From DATFGK01 sp046712825 (GTDB lineage: Bacteria; Actinomycetota; AC-67), in the NCBI GenBank assembly GCA_046712825.1, contig JBKKCR010000176.1:1-38444 (forward strand): a stretch of 38,444 nucleotides of DNA, given 5' to 3'. Of the stretch, positions 25,287-34,516 are shown in pieces; positions within the stretch are counted from its first letter, which is position 1; every line of letters starts with the position of its first letter. The notes under the pieces were generated by a model. That model ran no database searches, was not told where the DNA came from, and saw only the letters and a list, made by a program, of their open reading frames with translations. Both the position numbers and the translations under genes were made by a program.

Positions 25287-26677
25287 GCGTTCCCCCCTCC
25301 GGATGCGTTTCCAGTGGACAAGCGTTTCACCGCGGCGCGGAACGACTCCCCGCGCGCCTTGTAGTCGGCGAACATGTCGAACGACGCGCAGCCGGGCGAA
25401 AGCAGAACCGTGTCGCCGACCGAGGCGATCGCCGCCGCCCGCGCGACGGCATCGTCCATCGATCCCGCCCGCTCGGCGGGCACCCCCGCCGCGGCGAACG
25501 CGTCCGCGATCTCGGGACCCGCCTCACCGATCGCCACGACGGCCCGAACGGACCCGGCGGCGGCGGCCAAGGTGGATAGGTCCAGACCCTTGTTGCGCCC
25601 GCCGGCTATCAGCACGATGCGCTCAGACCCGTCGAGCGCCGCCAGAACGGCGTGTGGGTTCGTCGCTTTCGAATCGTTGACGTATGAGACGCCGCCGATC
25701 GTCGCGACCGGCTCCATGCGGTGCGGCAAGGGCTCGAACCCGGCGAGCGCACGCGCGATCGGCTCGAGCGGCGCACCGAACGCGGCGGCGGCCGCCGCGG
25801 CGGCGACGGCGTTCCCGAGAGCCGGAACCCCGCGGGCCCGCAGCGCCGCGGTGTAGATCACGTCCCCTTGCGGGACGACGATCTTTCCATCGCGCACGCC
25901 GGCCCCACCCTTCGAAGGGGCGGCTACCGAGAACGGAACCAGGGTCCCGCCCGAGGCGCCGGCCGCGCGCGCACAGACGGCGTCCGCGTGATGGATGGCG
26001 AAGTCCTCGCTCGCCTGACGCTCGAACAGGCGCGCCTTCGCGGCAACATACGCGTCGAACGTCCCGTGCCAGTCGAGGTGATCGTCGGCGACGTTCAGCA
26101 GGACGCCGACCGGGGTTCGGAACGATACGACGTGCCGGAGCTGGAAGCTCGACAGCTCGGCGACGATCACCTCGTGACCCTCGGTTGCGGCGTCGACGAG
26201 CGGGAACCCGATGTTACCGGCGGCGGTCGCCCGAACCCCCGCCTCGGCAAGCGACGCGGCCAGCATCCCCGTGGTCGTCGTCTTCCCGTTGGTTCCCGTG
26301 ATCCCGAGGATGGGCGCGTTCGCGAGGCGGAAGGCGAGCTCGACCTCGCTCCACACCGGAACGCCGGCGCCGCGCGCGGCTTCCAGCGAAGGAGCGCGTT
26401 CGGGAACGCCGGGGCTCGCGACGACGAGATCTACCGACGCGGCCGCATCCGGACCCGCCGCGTCATCGCCGAGGAAGATGCGTGTGCCCGCGAGAGCATC
26501 GGCTCGCTCTCGGAGGGCCGCGTCGTCAGCCTCGTCGACCGCGGTCACGTCCGCGCCGAGTCCGACCAGGTGCCGTACCGCGGCCTCACCCGACATCCCA
26601 AGGCCCAGCACGAGCACCGCGGTTCCGGGCCCAGGCAACGTCGTTCCGCCCGGCTCGGCGAACTCGGCCCGGCTCAC
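25283..26677 (-). CDS. murD: UDP-N-acetylmuramoyl-L-alanine--D-glutamate ligase
   Basis: This 464-residue ligase adds D-Glu to the stem peptide. VLGLGMSGEAAVRHL opens the UDP-binding domain, GTNGKTTTT (128-136) is the P-loop, ELSSFQL and NVADDHLDWHG mark the metal site, and YVNDSKATNPHA the C-terminal domain. GTG 26677 overlaps the mraY stop as GTGA. About 18 residues precede the first conserved strand, slightly longer than usual. The open frame upstream of the GTG lies within mraY and was rejected. Confidence 0.95.
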   Translation of the reverse strand: MSRAEFAEPGGTTLPGPGTAVLVLGLGMSGEAAVRHLVGLGADVTAVDEADDAALRERADALAGTRIFLGDDAAGPDAAASVDLVVASPGVPERAPSLEAARGAGVPVWSEVELAFRLANAPILGITGTNGKTTTTGMLAASLAEAGVRATAAGNIGFPLVDAATEGHEVIVAELSSFQLRHVVSFRTPVGVLLNVADDHLDWHGTFDAYVAAKARLFERQASEDFAIHHADAVCARAAGASGGTLVPFSVAAPSKGGAGVRDGKIVVPQGDVIYTAALRARGVPALGNAVAAAAAAAAFGAPLEPIARALAGFEPLPHRMEPVATIGGVSYVNDSKATNPHAVLAALDGSERIVLIAGGRNKGLDLSTLAAAAGSVRAVVAIGEAGPEIADAFAAAGVPAERAGSMDDAVARAAAIASVGDTVLLSPGCASFDMFADYKARGESFRAAVKRLSTGNASGGGNA

Positions 26678-27741
26678 GTCACGCCTCCCCGCGCGAGGAA
26701 GTCGGCGTAGAAGAGGCCGAGACCGAGCGCGGCCGCGAGACCGGCGATGATCCAGAAGCGAACGATCACCGTGAACTCGGGCCATCCGCCGAGCTCGAAG
26801 TGGTGATGCATCGGCGCCATCTTGAAGACGCGGCGTTTGAAGAGATGGAACGCGCCGACCTGCACGACGACCGAGGTGGTTTCGATGACGAAGAGGCCGC
26901 CGAGGATCACGAGCAGCAGTTGAGTGCTCGACATCACGGCGAGCGCTGCGAGCGCGCCGCCGAGCGCAAGCGACCCAGTGTCGCCCATGAAGATCCTCGC
27001 CGGCGCGGCGTTCCACCAAAGGAAACCGGCGCACGCGCCGAGCGCGGCGGCCGCGACTATCGCGAGGTCTAGCGGATCCGCAACGCCCGAAGGGGGGGCC
27101 ACGAGGTAGCACCCCGGCCCGCCCCCCGGCCCGCATGGGTGGCGGAATTGCCAGAACGTGATCACCACGTAGCCGGCGAACACGAGGGCGCTCGCGCCGG
27201 CGGCGAGACCGTCGAGGCCGTCGGTCAGGTTCACGCCGTTGGACGTTCCGGCCATGATGATGAACACCCAGATCACGAAGAACGGCCCGAGGTCGAGCGC
27301 CGTCTCGCGGACGAAGCTCAAGTTCGTCGAGGCACCGGCTATGTGTTGCGCGCCGAGCGCGAACCCGATCGCGACGATGAGCTGACCGATGACCTTCGCG
27401 GTCTTGTTCAGCCCGAGGCTGCGCTGGTGGCGGATCTTGATGTAGTCGTCGGTGAAGCCGACGAGCCCGAGCCCGACCGCGGCGGCCAGCACGAGCAGGC
27501 CGGAAGTCCCCGTGTCGTGGAACGGAGCGACGGCATGGGCGATCAGATAGCCGGCGGTGATCCCGCCCAGGATCAGCACGCCGCCCATCGTCGGCGTTCC
27601 GCGCTTCTCGCCGTGGAAGTGGCCGATGTCTTCCCGGATGAGCTGTCCGAAGCCGCGCGATCGGAACAACCGGATCGCGAACGGCGTACCGCCGAGCGTC
27701 ACCATCAGCGAAACAAGCGCGGCGAGAAGGATCGGCCTCAC
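26674..27741 (-). CDS. mraY: Phospho-N-acetylmuramoyl-pentapeptide transferase (MraY)
   Basis: This 355-residue polytopic enzyme joins UDP-MurNAc-pentapeptide to undecaprenyl phosphate, forming lipid I. Family motifs are GEKRGTPTMGG (44-54), FTDDYIKI (Asp98/Asp99), NLTDGLDGLAAG (171-182), MGDTGSL and the cytoplasmic HHHFELGGW near 320. About ten transmembrane segments are visible. GTG 27741 overlaps the murF stop by GTGA. A Pro/Gly-rich insert (HPCGPGGGPGC) near residue 205 extends a loop, which is a variation on the usual length. Confidence 0.96.
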   Translation of the reverse strand: MRPILLAALVSLMVTLGGTPFAIRLFRSRGFGQLIREDIGHFHGEKRGTPTMGGVLILGGITAGYLIAHAVAPFHDTGTSGLLVLAAAVGLGLVGFTDDYIKIRHQRSLGLNKTAKVIGQLIVAIGFALGAQHIAGASTNLSFVRETALDLGPFFVIWVFIIMAGTSNGVNLTDGLDGLAAGASALVFAGYVVITFWQFRHPCGPGGGPGCYLVAPPSGVADPLDLAIVAAAALGACAGFLWWNAAPARIFMGDTGSLALGGALAALAVMSSTQLLLVILGGLFVIETTSVVVQVGAFHLFKRRVFKMAPMHHHFELGGWPEFTVIVRFWIIAGLAAALGLGLFYADFLARGGVT

Positions 27742-29135
27742 GCGACCGCCTCCCCCGCGATCGCCAGTGCGACGCGCTCGAGGCCGGCGGCGCGCGACGC
27801 TTTGACGAGCACGACGTCGTCCGCCGCCAGCGACGCCCGGAGCATCGCCAGGGCCTCTTCGGTGTCCGTAACGAGGGAAGCCTCCTCGAGCGTCATCCCC
27901 TCGAGGCGCGCGGCATCGTAGAGCGGCCGGGCGTGCTCGCCGATCACGATGAGCCTCGACACGCCGAGCCGCACCACCAGACGCCCGATCCGGTCGTGTT
28001 CCGCCGTCGAGAACTCGCCGAGCTCGGCCATCGTTCCCAGCACCGCCCAGGTTCGCTTGCCGCGTCCGAGGGTTACGAGCGTCTTCAGTGCGGCGGCCGT
28101 CGAGGCCGGGTTGGCGTTGTATGCGTCGTTGAGGACGAGCCACCCTTCCGGCGCGTCCACCGTCTGCATACGCCACGCGGGTCCATCCGCCGCCGACAGC
28201 GCCGACGCGGCCTCATCTGTTCCGACTCCCAGCACGAGCCCGGCGGCCGCCGCAGCCAGGGCATCCGAAACGAGATGCTCGCCGGGGATGCGCAGCGAAA
28301 CGGCCGCGCGACCTCCCCCGGACACGAGCGTGAACGAAGCGGTGCCGTCGCCGGCGAGCGTCAGGTCCTCCGCGCGCACGTCCGCGCCGGTGCCGGTCCC
28401 GAAGGTGACGGTCCGGCCGCGGGTCCGTGACGCCATCTTCGCCACCGCCTCGTCGTCGGCGTTCAGAACCGCGACGCCTTCGGGCGTGAGCCCTTCGACG
28501 AGCTCGCCCTTCGCGATGCCGACGTTCTCCAGCGAGCCGAACAGACCGATGTGGGCCGGTCCTACGTTGAGCACCACACTGACGTCGGGTCGCAGCACCG
28601 GCATGAGCGCTTCGATGTGGCCCACACCGCGGCTGCCGACCTCGGCGACGACAACCTCGGTGTCGGCGCCGGCCGAGAGGATCGTCAGCGGTACGCCGAT
28701 CTCGTTGTTGAAGGACGCCTCGCTCGCGACGGTCGCGAAGCGCGTGCGCGACACGGCGGCGGTGAGCTCCTTCGTGATCGTCTTCCCCGACGATCCAGTG
28801 ATCGCCACCAGCCTGGCCGTCATCCGCGTCCGGGCGCCGGCGGCCAGCCGCTGCAGACCCTTAACGGTATCGTCGACGCGCACGGCCGTCGTCCCGGCCG
28901 GCACCTCAGCGTCCTCGTGGACGAGCACCGCGGAGGCACCGCGCCCCACCGCGTCGCCGAGGAACCGGTGACCATCGGCGTGCTCGCCGGTCAGCGCGAC
29001 GAAGAGGTCGCCGGGGCGCGCGACGCGCGAGTCGATCGCGACGCCCGTGAGCATCATGTCGGGATCGCCGCCGTCGAGCCGACCGCCGGCCAGCTCCGCC
29101 ACGTCCTTCGCCGTCAAGGGAAGCACCACATTCAC
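27738..29135 (-). CDS. murF: UDP-N-acetylmuramoyl-tripeptide--D-alanyl-D-alanine ligase
   Basis: This 465-residue ligase adds D-Ala-D-Ala to finish the pentapeptide. The N-terminal MurF domain has GVAIDSRVARPGDLF. GSSGKTITKE (114-123) is the P-loop. EVGSRGVGHIEAL and NVGPAHIGLFGS correspond to the ligase core, and LNDAYNANPAS to the C-terminal domain. GTG 29135 overlaps the murE stop as GTGA; an in-frame GTG two codons later has a better-spaced GGGGAAG and is possible. The upstream open frame lies inside murE. Confidence 0.95.
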   Translation of the reverse strand: MNVVLPLTAKDVAELAGGRLDGGDPDMMLTGVAIDSRVARPGDLFVALTGEHADGHRFLGDAVGRGASAVLVHEDAEVPAGTTAVRVDDTVKGLQRLAAGARTRMTARLVAITGSSGKTITKELTAAVSRTRFATVASEASFNNEIGVPLTILSAGADTEVVVAEVGSRGVGHIEALMPVLRPDVSVVLNVGPAHIGLFGSLENVGIAKGELVEGLTPEGVAVLNADDEAVAKMASRTRGRTVTFGTGTGADVRAEDLTLAGDGTASFTLVSGGGRAAVSLRIPGEHLVSDALAAAAAGLVLGVGTDEAASALSAADGPAWRMQTVDAPEGWLVLNDAYNANPASTAAALKTLVTLGRGKRTWAVLGTMAELGEFSTAEHDRIGRLVVRLGVSRLIVIGEHARPLYDAARLEGMTLEEASLVTDTEEALAMLRASLAADDVVLVKASRAAGLERVALAIAGEAVA

Positions 29136-30697
29136 CGCTTCCCCGGGAGGGCGGCGAGCTCCTCGCGTGCGACGATCCGATCGTCGAACGGAAGCATGCG
29201 ATCGGCGAACTTCTGGCCGGTCTCGTGGCCCTTGCCGGCGAGCACGACGAGATCGCCGGCACGAGCCGCGATGACTGCGGCTCGGATCGCCGCACGCCGG
29301 TCGGGCTCCACCTCGTACGCTCCGCCGCCTTCCTGCGCGCCGGCTTCGATCTCGGCGATGATCGCGAGCGGGTCCTCCGACCGCGGATTGTCCGAGGTGA
29401 CGAAGCTCAGGTCTGCGAGCGAGGTCGCGATCTTCCCCATCAGCGGTCGCTTTCCCCGGTCGCGATCGCCACCGCAGCCGAACACGACGATCAGCCGGCC
29501 CTGGCACACGTCGCGCGCCGCGCGCAGGACGTTCTCGAGCGAGTCCGGCGTATGGGCGTAGTCGACGACCACAGTGAACGGCTGGCCCACGTCGACAGCC
29601 TCGAGCCGTCCGGGGACGCCACCCAGCTTCGCGATCCCGTCGGCCGCTGCTTCCAGAGGAAGCCCGAGCGCGTGGAACGCGGCCATCGCGCCGAGCGCGT
29701 TCGCCACGTTGTACCGCCCGGTGATCGGAACGCGGACGGCAACATGAGTACCTTCGACGACGCAGGCGAACCGCGAGCCTTCCGTGGTGGTCTCGACATC
29801 CATCGCTCGGACGTCGGCCTCGGAATCGATCGCGAACGTCACCACCGGTACCGCGGCGCCGGCCGCCATCCGCCGTCCGGCCGGGTCATCGACGTTGATC
29901 GCTCCCCGCTCGGCGAGCTCGCCTCCGAACAAACGTGCCTTCGCCGCCTCGTACACTTCGATCGAGCCGTGGAAGTCGAGATGGTCCCGGGTCAGGTTGG
30001 TGAAGATGCCGCACGCGAACCGTGTGCCCGCAACCCGCTCGAGCGCCAGCCCGTGGCTCGACACTTCCATCGCCACGGCGCCGACCCCCGCGTCCCGCAT
30101 GCGCGCCAGGAGTCGCTGCAACTCGGGCGCTTCCGGCGTCGTGTGAACGACGGGCAGCACATCGGCGCCGACGTGAACCTCGACCGTGCCGATAAGGCCG
30201 GTCGCCGTGCCGGCCCCCGCGAACGCGCGCTCGAGCATGAACGTCGTCGTGGTCTTTCCATTCGTTCCCGTGACCCCGACGACGGTCATGGAGGCCGACG
30301 GACGGCCGAAGATCGCCGACGCCGCAGGTCCGCACGCACTCCGAACGGAAGGCACCCGGATCTGCGCGGCTTCGACGTCGAGCCATCGATCCACGAGCAG
30401 CGCGGATGCTCCGCGCGCGACGGCATCGCCGGCGAACGCGTGGCCGTCCGCGCGTTCACCCGAGACGCAGCAGAAGAGGGTCCCCGGCGCGACGGCTCGC
30501 GAGTCGACGCTGGCGTCGACCACGGCTACCGAAGGGTCGCCCCGGACGGCGGCACCGGGAAGGACCTGCGCGAGTTCGGCGAGTTCCATAGGGATGGCAG
30601 GGGTTCTCTCTCCATCCCCCGCCCGAGGGAAAAGCCGGACCTCGGGCCCGGCCTGCGGAAAGTCTACCATGCGCCCCAGTTCGCCCCCCGTGCTCAT
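29132..30697 (-). CDS. murE: UDP-MurNAc-tripeptide synthetase (meso-DAP type)
   Basis: This 521-residue ligase adds the third stem residue. GTNGKTTTT begins at 144, MEVSSHGL and NLTRDHLDFHGS are core motifs, and VVDYAHTPDSLENVL is in the C-terminal domain. The specificity loop reads DNPR (436-439), the established marker for meso-diaminopimelate rather than lysine. The N-terminal extension of about 35 residues before MELAELAQVL is longer than usual. ATG 30697 is favoured because it overlaps the ftsI stop as ATGA, like its neighbours; a later ATG near 30590 is an alternative. Confidence 0.95.
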   Translation of the reverse strand: MSTGGELGRMVDFPQAGPEVRLFPRAGDGERTPAIPMELAELAQVLPGAAVRGDPSVAVVDASVDSRAVAPGTLFCCVSGERADGHAFAGDAVARGASALLVDRWLDVEAAQIRVPSVRSACGPAASAIFGRPSASMTVVGVTGTNGKTTTTFMLERAFAGAGTATGLIGTVEVHVGADVLPVVHTTPEAPELQRLLARMRDAGVGAVAMEVSSHGLALERVAGTRFACGIFTNLTRDHLDFHGSIEVYEAAKARLFGGELAERGAINVDDPAGRRMAAGAAVPVVTFAIDSEADVRAMDVETTTEGSRFACVVEGTHVAVRVPITGRYNVANALGAMAAFHALGLPLEAAADGIAKLGGVPGRLEAVDVGQPFTVVVDYAHTPDSLENVLRAARDVCQGRLIVVFGCGGDRDRGKRPLMGKIATSLADLSFVTSDNPRSEDPLAIIAEIEAGAQEGGGAYEVEPDRRAAIRAAVIAARAGDLVVLAGKGHETGQKFADRMLPFDDRIVAREELAALPGKR

Positions 30698-32430
30698 CGT
30701 GGTCTCGTAGCGGCTAACGACGCGAAGGGAACGCGCTGCGATGGGATCAGAGCGGGCGGTACCTTCAAGCGCGTTATAACGAACCGAGCGATCTCGGAGA
30801 ACACGGGAGCGGCGGTCGCCGCCGATGTGTGCGTGTCGGGGGCGTCGAGCACCACGACGACGACGAATCGCGGCGCGTCGGCCGGCACCATGCCCACGAA
30901 CGTCGTCACGACATCCTTCGAATAGCCGCGCTCGCCGGCGAGCGGCTTGCGGGCGGTGCCCGTCTTGCCGCCGATGATGTATCCGGGGATGCGCGCGTTT
31001 CGTCCGGTGCCTTCTTCGACGACCCCGACCAGCATCGCGCGGATCTGGGCCGCGGTGTATGGAGAGATCACCCGGCGGTTCTCGCGGCCCTGACGCTCGA
31101 TCGTGTCGCCCTCGCGGTCGACCGTCGCGCGAACGAGTCGCGGCGGCACGAGCACGCCGTCGTTCGCGATCGTCGAGTAGACCTGCGCGATCTGCAACGG
31201 AGTCACCGCGATCCCCTGCCCGATCGGGATCGTCCCCATGCTGGTGGCGTACCAGTCGGCCGGGTCGAGCAGGATGCCGGCCGACTCCGCCGGGAATCCG
31301 ATCCCCGTCTTCGTTCCGAGCCCGAACCTCCGAAGCATCGAGTGCAGCTTCGGCTTCCCGACGCGCTGCGCCACCTGGATCGTTCCGACGTTCGAGGAGC
31401 GGGCAAGGGCCTCCGCGTAGGAGATCTTCCATACGCTGTGAGACTGGAAATCACGGAAGGTCTTGTCGGCGATCCGAAGGTTATCGGGGATCCTCAGGAT
31501 CTCCCCAGGATCGACGAGCTTCGCTTCGAGCGCGGCGGCCGCGGTGATGACCTTGTTCACCGATCCCGGCTCGTACGCGTCCTGCAACGCTCGGTTGCGC
31601 ATCTCGTCCGCCTTGGCGCTGGAGAAAGAGTTGGGGTCGAGCGGCGGCCAGTTCGCCATCGCGAGCACGTCGCCGGTCCGAGGCTCCATCACGATGGCCG
31701 TGCCGTTATTCGCGCCGGTCTGCTTGAGCGCCCGCTCCAACGCTTCCTCGGTCGCGAATTGGATGTCGCGGTCGATGGTCAGGATCAGATCCTGTCCCCG
31801 TTCGGGAAGACGAAGCTTGCTCTCGCCGCCGGCGATGGGTCGCCCGCGCGGATCCTGTTCCATGATCTCTTCCCCCGGCACGCCGGCGAGGAGCTGCTCC
31901 CACCCGGCCTCGAGCCCGCCGAGGCCGACGTTGTCCGTGCCGACGAAGCCGACGACCTGCGCCGCGAGCGGTCCGGCCGGATAGACACGTTTGATCTCGT
32001 CGAGCGAGCCGATACCGGGGAGGCTCAAGGCCAGCACGCGCTCGGCCGCTGCGATGTCGACCTTGCGCGCCAGATACACGAACGGCGCCGTGCGCTGCAG
32101 CCGCTCTTGGATAAGGGCCGGCTCGATGCCGAGCAGCGGCGCGATCGCGGCCGCGCTACCGGCGGGATCCGTGACGAACTGGGGGTTCGCGTAGATCGCG
32201 GCGGAGTCGACCGACATCGCGAGCGGGACGCCGTTCCGGTCGAGGATGCTCCCCCTTTTCGCGGGAAGCTCGACCCGTCGGACGCGCTGCTTCGATCCCA
32301 GATCCTCGAAGGCCTCGGCCTTCACGACCTGGAGATGCACCATACGGCCGGCGACGGCCAGCAACGAGATCGCCATCACGCCGAGAAGCGCGAAGAGGCG
32401 GAGCGCTGGCCGGGCGCCGCGGCGAGCCAC
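30694..32430 (-). CDS. ftsI: Septal transpeptidase FtsI (class B penicillin-binding protein)
   Basis: This 578-residue enzyme cross-links peptidoglycan at the septum. A short basic N-terminus and one transmembrane helix (about 8-27) precede the dimerisation region with RGSILDRNGVPLA. The transpeptidase domain has the SxxK motif SVNK (Ser290, Lys293), SSN in ARSSNVGT, and KTG at 489-491 (GGKTGTA). GTG 32430 follows ftsL by 11 bases. The stop overlaps murE as ATGA. No PASTA domains are present. Confidence 0.96.
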   Translation of the reverse strand: MARRGARPALRLFALLGVMAISLLAVAGRMVHLQVVKAEAFEDLGSKQRVRRVELPAKRGSILDRNGVPLAMSVDSAAIYANPQFVTDPAGSAAAIAPLLGIEPALIQERLQRTAPFVYLARKVDIAAAERVLALSLPGIGSLDEIKRVYPAGPLAAQVVGFVGTDNVGLGGLEAGWEQLLAGVPGEEIMEQDPRGRPIAGGESKLRLPERGQDLILTIDRDIQFATEEALERALKQTGANNGTAIVMEPRTGDVLAMANWPPLDPNSFSSAKADEMRNRALQDAYEPGSVNKVITAAAALEAKLVDPGEILRIPDNLRIADKTFRDFQSHSVWKISYAEALARSSNVGTIQVAQRVGKPKLHSMLRRFGLGTKTGIGFPAESAGILLDPADWYATSMGTIPIGQGIAVTPLQIAQVYSTIANDGVLVPPRLVRATVDREGDTIERQGRENRRVISPYTAAQIRAMLVGVVEEGTGRNARIPGYIIGGKTGTARKPLAGERGYSKDVVTTFVGMVPADAPRFVVVVVLDAPDTHTSAATAAPVFSEIARFVITRLKVPPALIPSQRVPFASLAATRPR

Positions 32431-32441
32431 GGCGTCCCTGG

Positions 32442-32810
32442 TTACCGTCCCCCCCGCCCTGGGGGCGCGGTGGGCTCGTTGGAGCTAACCGTGGACGCCG
32501 GCGAGCTCGGGGAAGCGCTCGAGCCGGGCGTCAAGAACGTGATCTGATCCGGCACGACGAGGCCGAGCTGGATCGCGAGATCGTAGATCCGCTGCGGCGA
32601 CCGAAGCTGGGCCACCTCCAGCTCGAGACGCTCGGCAGAGCGGCGCGCGTCGAAGATGCGGCCCTCGATGCCCGACTCCGCGAAACCCGCCTGCCCGATG
32701 AGCACGCGGGCTACGACGATCACGAGCACGACGCCGAGGGTGATACCGACGGCCGCGGCCGTCAGCGCACGTGGGGGGCGCCGGCCCGGCGCCCGGCGAC
32801 CACGCACCAC
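32442..32810 (-). CDS. ftsL: FtsL-like septum protein
   Basis: This 122-residue bitopic protein is in the position of ftsL (between rsmH and ftsI). A basic N-terminus with prolines (about 1-15) precedes one hydrophobic helix (about 16-39). A short coiled-coil-like segment with RSAERLELEVAQL follows, then YDLAIQLGLVVPDQITFL, a pattern shared by FtsL/FtsB-type proteins. The C-terminus is Pro/Ser-rich and disordered. The GTG start at 32810 has no clear Shine-Dalgarno, and a second GTG lies directly after it. FtsL sequences diverge strongly, so the call depends on architecture and neighbours. Confidence 0.8.
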   Translation of the reverse strand: MVRGRRAPGRRPPRALTAAAVGITLGVVLVIVVARVLIGQAGFAESGIEGRIFDARRSAERLELEVAQLRSPQRIYDLAIQLGLVVPDQITFLTPGSSASPSSPASTVSSNEPTAPPGRGGR

Positions 32811-32914
32811 TTACAGGTGCCGCGGTCGGTCCGGCGCCGGAGCCGGTCGCCTGGGGCTTGCGATGCCTGCGCGATGTCCCGCTACCGCGCCGGCGACTGC
32901 AGATCTAGGTGGCG

Positions 32915-33880
32915 TCATGCCGCGCTCCCTCCGGGTCGCGGCGAGAATCCGCCGGACGGATGCAGGCCCCAGCGCTCGGCGGCACGCAGCTTCGCCGCCT
33001 TCGCGCGCGGGTTCGCGGCGATCTCCGTTTCCTGGGGCTGAACCGGCCGGCGCGTGATTACCCGCAGGCGGGGCACCTCGCCGCGAGACTCGTCCACCAT
33101 GAACCGCTTCACGATGCGGTCCTCCAGCGAGTGGTACGAGATCGCGACGAGGCGCCCGCCTTCTCTGAGCGTCGCCACCGCCTGCGGCAGGGAAGAACTG
33201 ATCGCATCGAGCTCGCCGTTGACCTCGATGCGGAGAGCTTGAAAGGTGCGGCGCGCCGGGTGCGGCCCGCCCCGGCGCGCCGCGGAAGGCACAGCGTCGC
33301 GGATGATTTCCACGAGCTCGAGGGTCGTGGAGAGGGGCCTCCGACGCCGGGCCTCGACGATGAAGGTTGCGATGCGCGATGCCCATCGCTCTTCCCCGTA
33401 GGTTCGAATGATGCGTGCAAGATCGGGATGCGGATACGTGTTGACGACGTCTGCCGCAGTGAGCTCCTGAATCCGATCCATGCGCATGTCGAGCGGAGCC
33501 TCGTCGCGATACGAGAAGCCGCGCCCCGGCGAGTCGAGGTGCATCGAGGAGACTCCGAAGTCGTAGAGGACGCCGCCGACGGGCCCCCAGTCCTCCCCGC
33601 CGACGATGTCTTCGAGCTCGTCGAAGTTTCCTTGGACGAGCCGGACGCGCTCCCCGAAACGATCGAGTCGCCGGCGTGCGATGTCGAGGGCGGACTCGTC
33701 TCGGTCGATGCCGAGGAGTCTGCTCCCTGAGCCGCTCGCTTCGAGTAGTCGTTCTGCATGACCGCCCGCTCCGACCGTTGCATCAACCAGCACTTGCCCT
33801 TCCAGCCCCGTCCCCTCTGGAACGAGGACCCCCGCTACCTCATCCGTAAGGACCGGGACGTGCGATGCACGCCCGTCCAT
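32915..33880 (-). CDS. rsmH: 16S rRNA (cytosine1402-N4)-methyltransferase
   Basis: This 321-residue SAM-dependent enzyme methylates the 16S rRNA P-site region. HVPVLTDEV begins the domain, and VDATVGAGGHAERLL is the SAM-binding motif I. GVLYDFGVSSMHLDSPGRGFSYR and LDMRMD are family signatures, followed by TFQALRIEVN and ISYHSLEDRIVKRF. ATG 33880 has GGTGAT a few bases upstream. A gap of 104 bases without a recognised gene separates it from ftsL. Confidence 0.97.
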   Translation of the reverse strand: MDGRASHVPVLTDEVAGVLVPEGTGLEGQVLVDATVGAGGHAERLLEASGSGSRLLGIDRDESALDIARRRLDRFGERVRLVQGNFDELEDIVGGEDWGPVGGVLYDFGVSSMHLDSPGRGFSYRDEAPLDMRMDRIQELTAADVVNTYPHPDLARIIRTYGEERWASRIATFIVEARRRRPLSTTLELVEIIRDAVPSAARRGGPHPARRTFQALRIEVNGELDAISSSLPQAVATLREGGRLVAISYHSLEDRIVKRFMVDESRGEVPRLRVITRRPVQPQETEIAANPRAKAAKLRAAERWGLHPSGGFSPRPGGSAA

Positions 33881-33884
33881 GGGA

Positions 33885-34031
33885 TCACCGTGCGAACAAC
33901 CGAACCGCCGCGAGTGCCAAACCGACCGGAGCGGCCAGCGCGGAAGCGGTGAGCGCGATGAGAGTCACGCTCTGCCACAACTCCCCCACCGGGCTGCTGC
34001 GCTGCAGTTCCTGGCGCTGGCGCTCCGTCAT
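33885..34031 (-). CDS. Putative small single-pass membrane protein between mraZ and rsmH
   Basis: This ORF of 48 codons fits exactly between mraZ and rsmH. AAGGG (34043-34039) stands 7 bases before its ATG, 19 bases after the mraZ stop, and its TGA ends 4 bases before the rsmH ATG. The protein is polar and Gln/Arg-rich at the N-terminus (MTERQRQELQ). It has a helix of about 23 hydrophobic residues (about 21-43) and ends in Arg. About 40 of 48 codons end in G or C, as expected for a gene here. I know of no named family in this position. It could be a divisome- or ribosome-linked small protein, or a coupling leader. Confidence 0.6.
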   Translation of the reverse strand: MTERQRQELQRSSPVGELWQSVTLIALTASALAAPVGLALAAVRLFAR

Positions 34032-34050
34032 TCCCCCACCCTTGTCGTCC

Positions 34051-34473
34051 TTACAGCTGCAGATCTGCGATCCGGTCTTCCAAGTTCTCCCCGACGCTCG
34101 TGCTCCGCACTTCCCATCGCTCGGGGTTCCACACTTCGATGCGGGGCCCCGATCCGATCACGACCACATCACGTTCCAGACTCGCGTGACGGCGGAGGGG
34201 TTCCGGGATGGAGATCCGGCCCTGCTTGTCGGGCCGGTCCTCGCTCGCGCCTGAGAAGAAGAATCTCGCGGTGTCACGCCCCCGCGGATCGGCCACGGAG
34301 AGTTTGTTCAGCCGTTCGCTGAAGCTCTCCCAATCCGCTTCGGACATGACCCACAGACACCCGTCCAGACCCTTGCAAAGGACCAGTCCGGCTTCTAGGC
34401 GCCCGCGGAAACGAACGGGAAGTATGATCCTCCCCTTCGCGTCCAACGAGTGTTGAAATTCCCCCAGGAACAC
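34051..34473 (-). CDS. mraZ: Transcriptional regulator MraZ
   Basis: This 140-residue DNA-binding protein controls the dcw operon. It has two AbrB-like (SpoVT/MazE fold) halves: FLGEFQHSLDAKGRIILP at the N-terminus and DKQGRISIPEPLRRHASL in the second half. GTG 34473 is preceded by GAGGG. MraZ usually represses its own promoter through short repeats spaced by 10 bases, and such repeats overlap the promoter here. It is the first gene of a run that continues without a clear break to ftsQ. Confidence 0.96.
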   Translation of the reverse strand: MFLGEFQHSLDAKGRIILPVRFRGRLEAGLVLCKGLDGCLWVMSEADWESFSERLNKLSVADPRGRDTARFFFSGASEDRPDKQGRISIPEPLRRHASLERDVVVIGSGPRIEVWNPERWEVRSTSVGENLEDRIADLQL

Positions 34474-34482
34474 CTAGACCCT

Positions 34483-34516
34483 CTACCGTCCACCACTGCG
34501 CGCCACAATACCCCAC
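34483..34516 (-). promoter_or_regulatory. MraZ-binding repeats (operator of the dcw operon)
   Basis: On the minus strand GTGG occurs at 34516-34513, 34506-34503 and 34496-34493, exactly every 10 bases. A degenerate fourth copy (GTAG) lies at 34486-34483. Repeats of this spacing and sequence type (GTGGG/TGGGN) are the known MraZ boxes. They flank the -10 element, fitting autorepression. Confidence 0.65.

Noticed and set aside
25283..27136. Apparent N-terminal extensions joining murD to mraY, and similar ones for murE, murF, murG and ileS
   Set aside because: The extra parts are open only because of high G+C and overlap conserved genes in another frame; homology begins at the overlapping start codons.
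30829..32547. 572-codon plus-strand open frame opposite ftsI
   Set aside because: Shadow of ftsI; rich in Arg/Asp without domain motifs.
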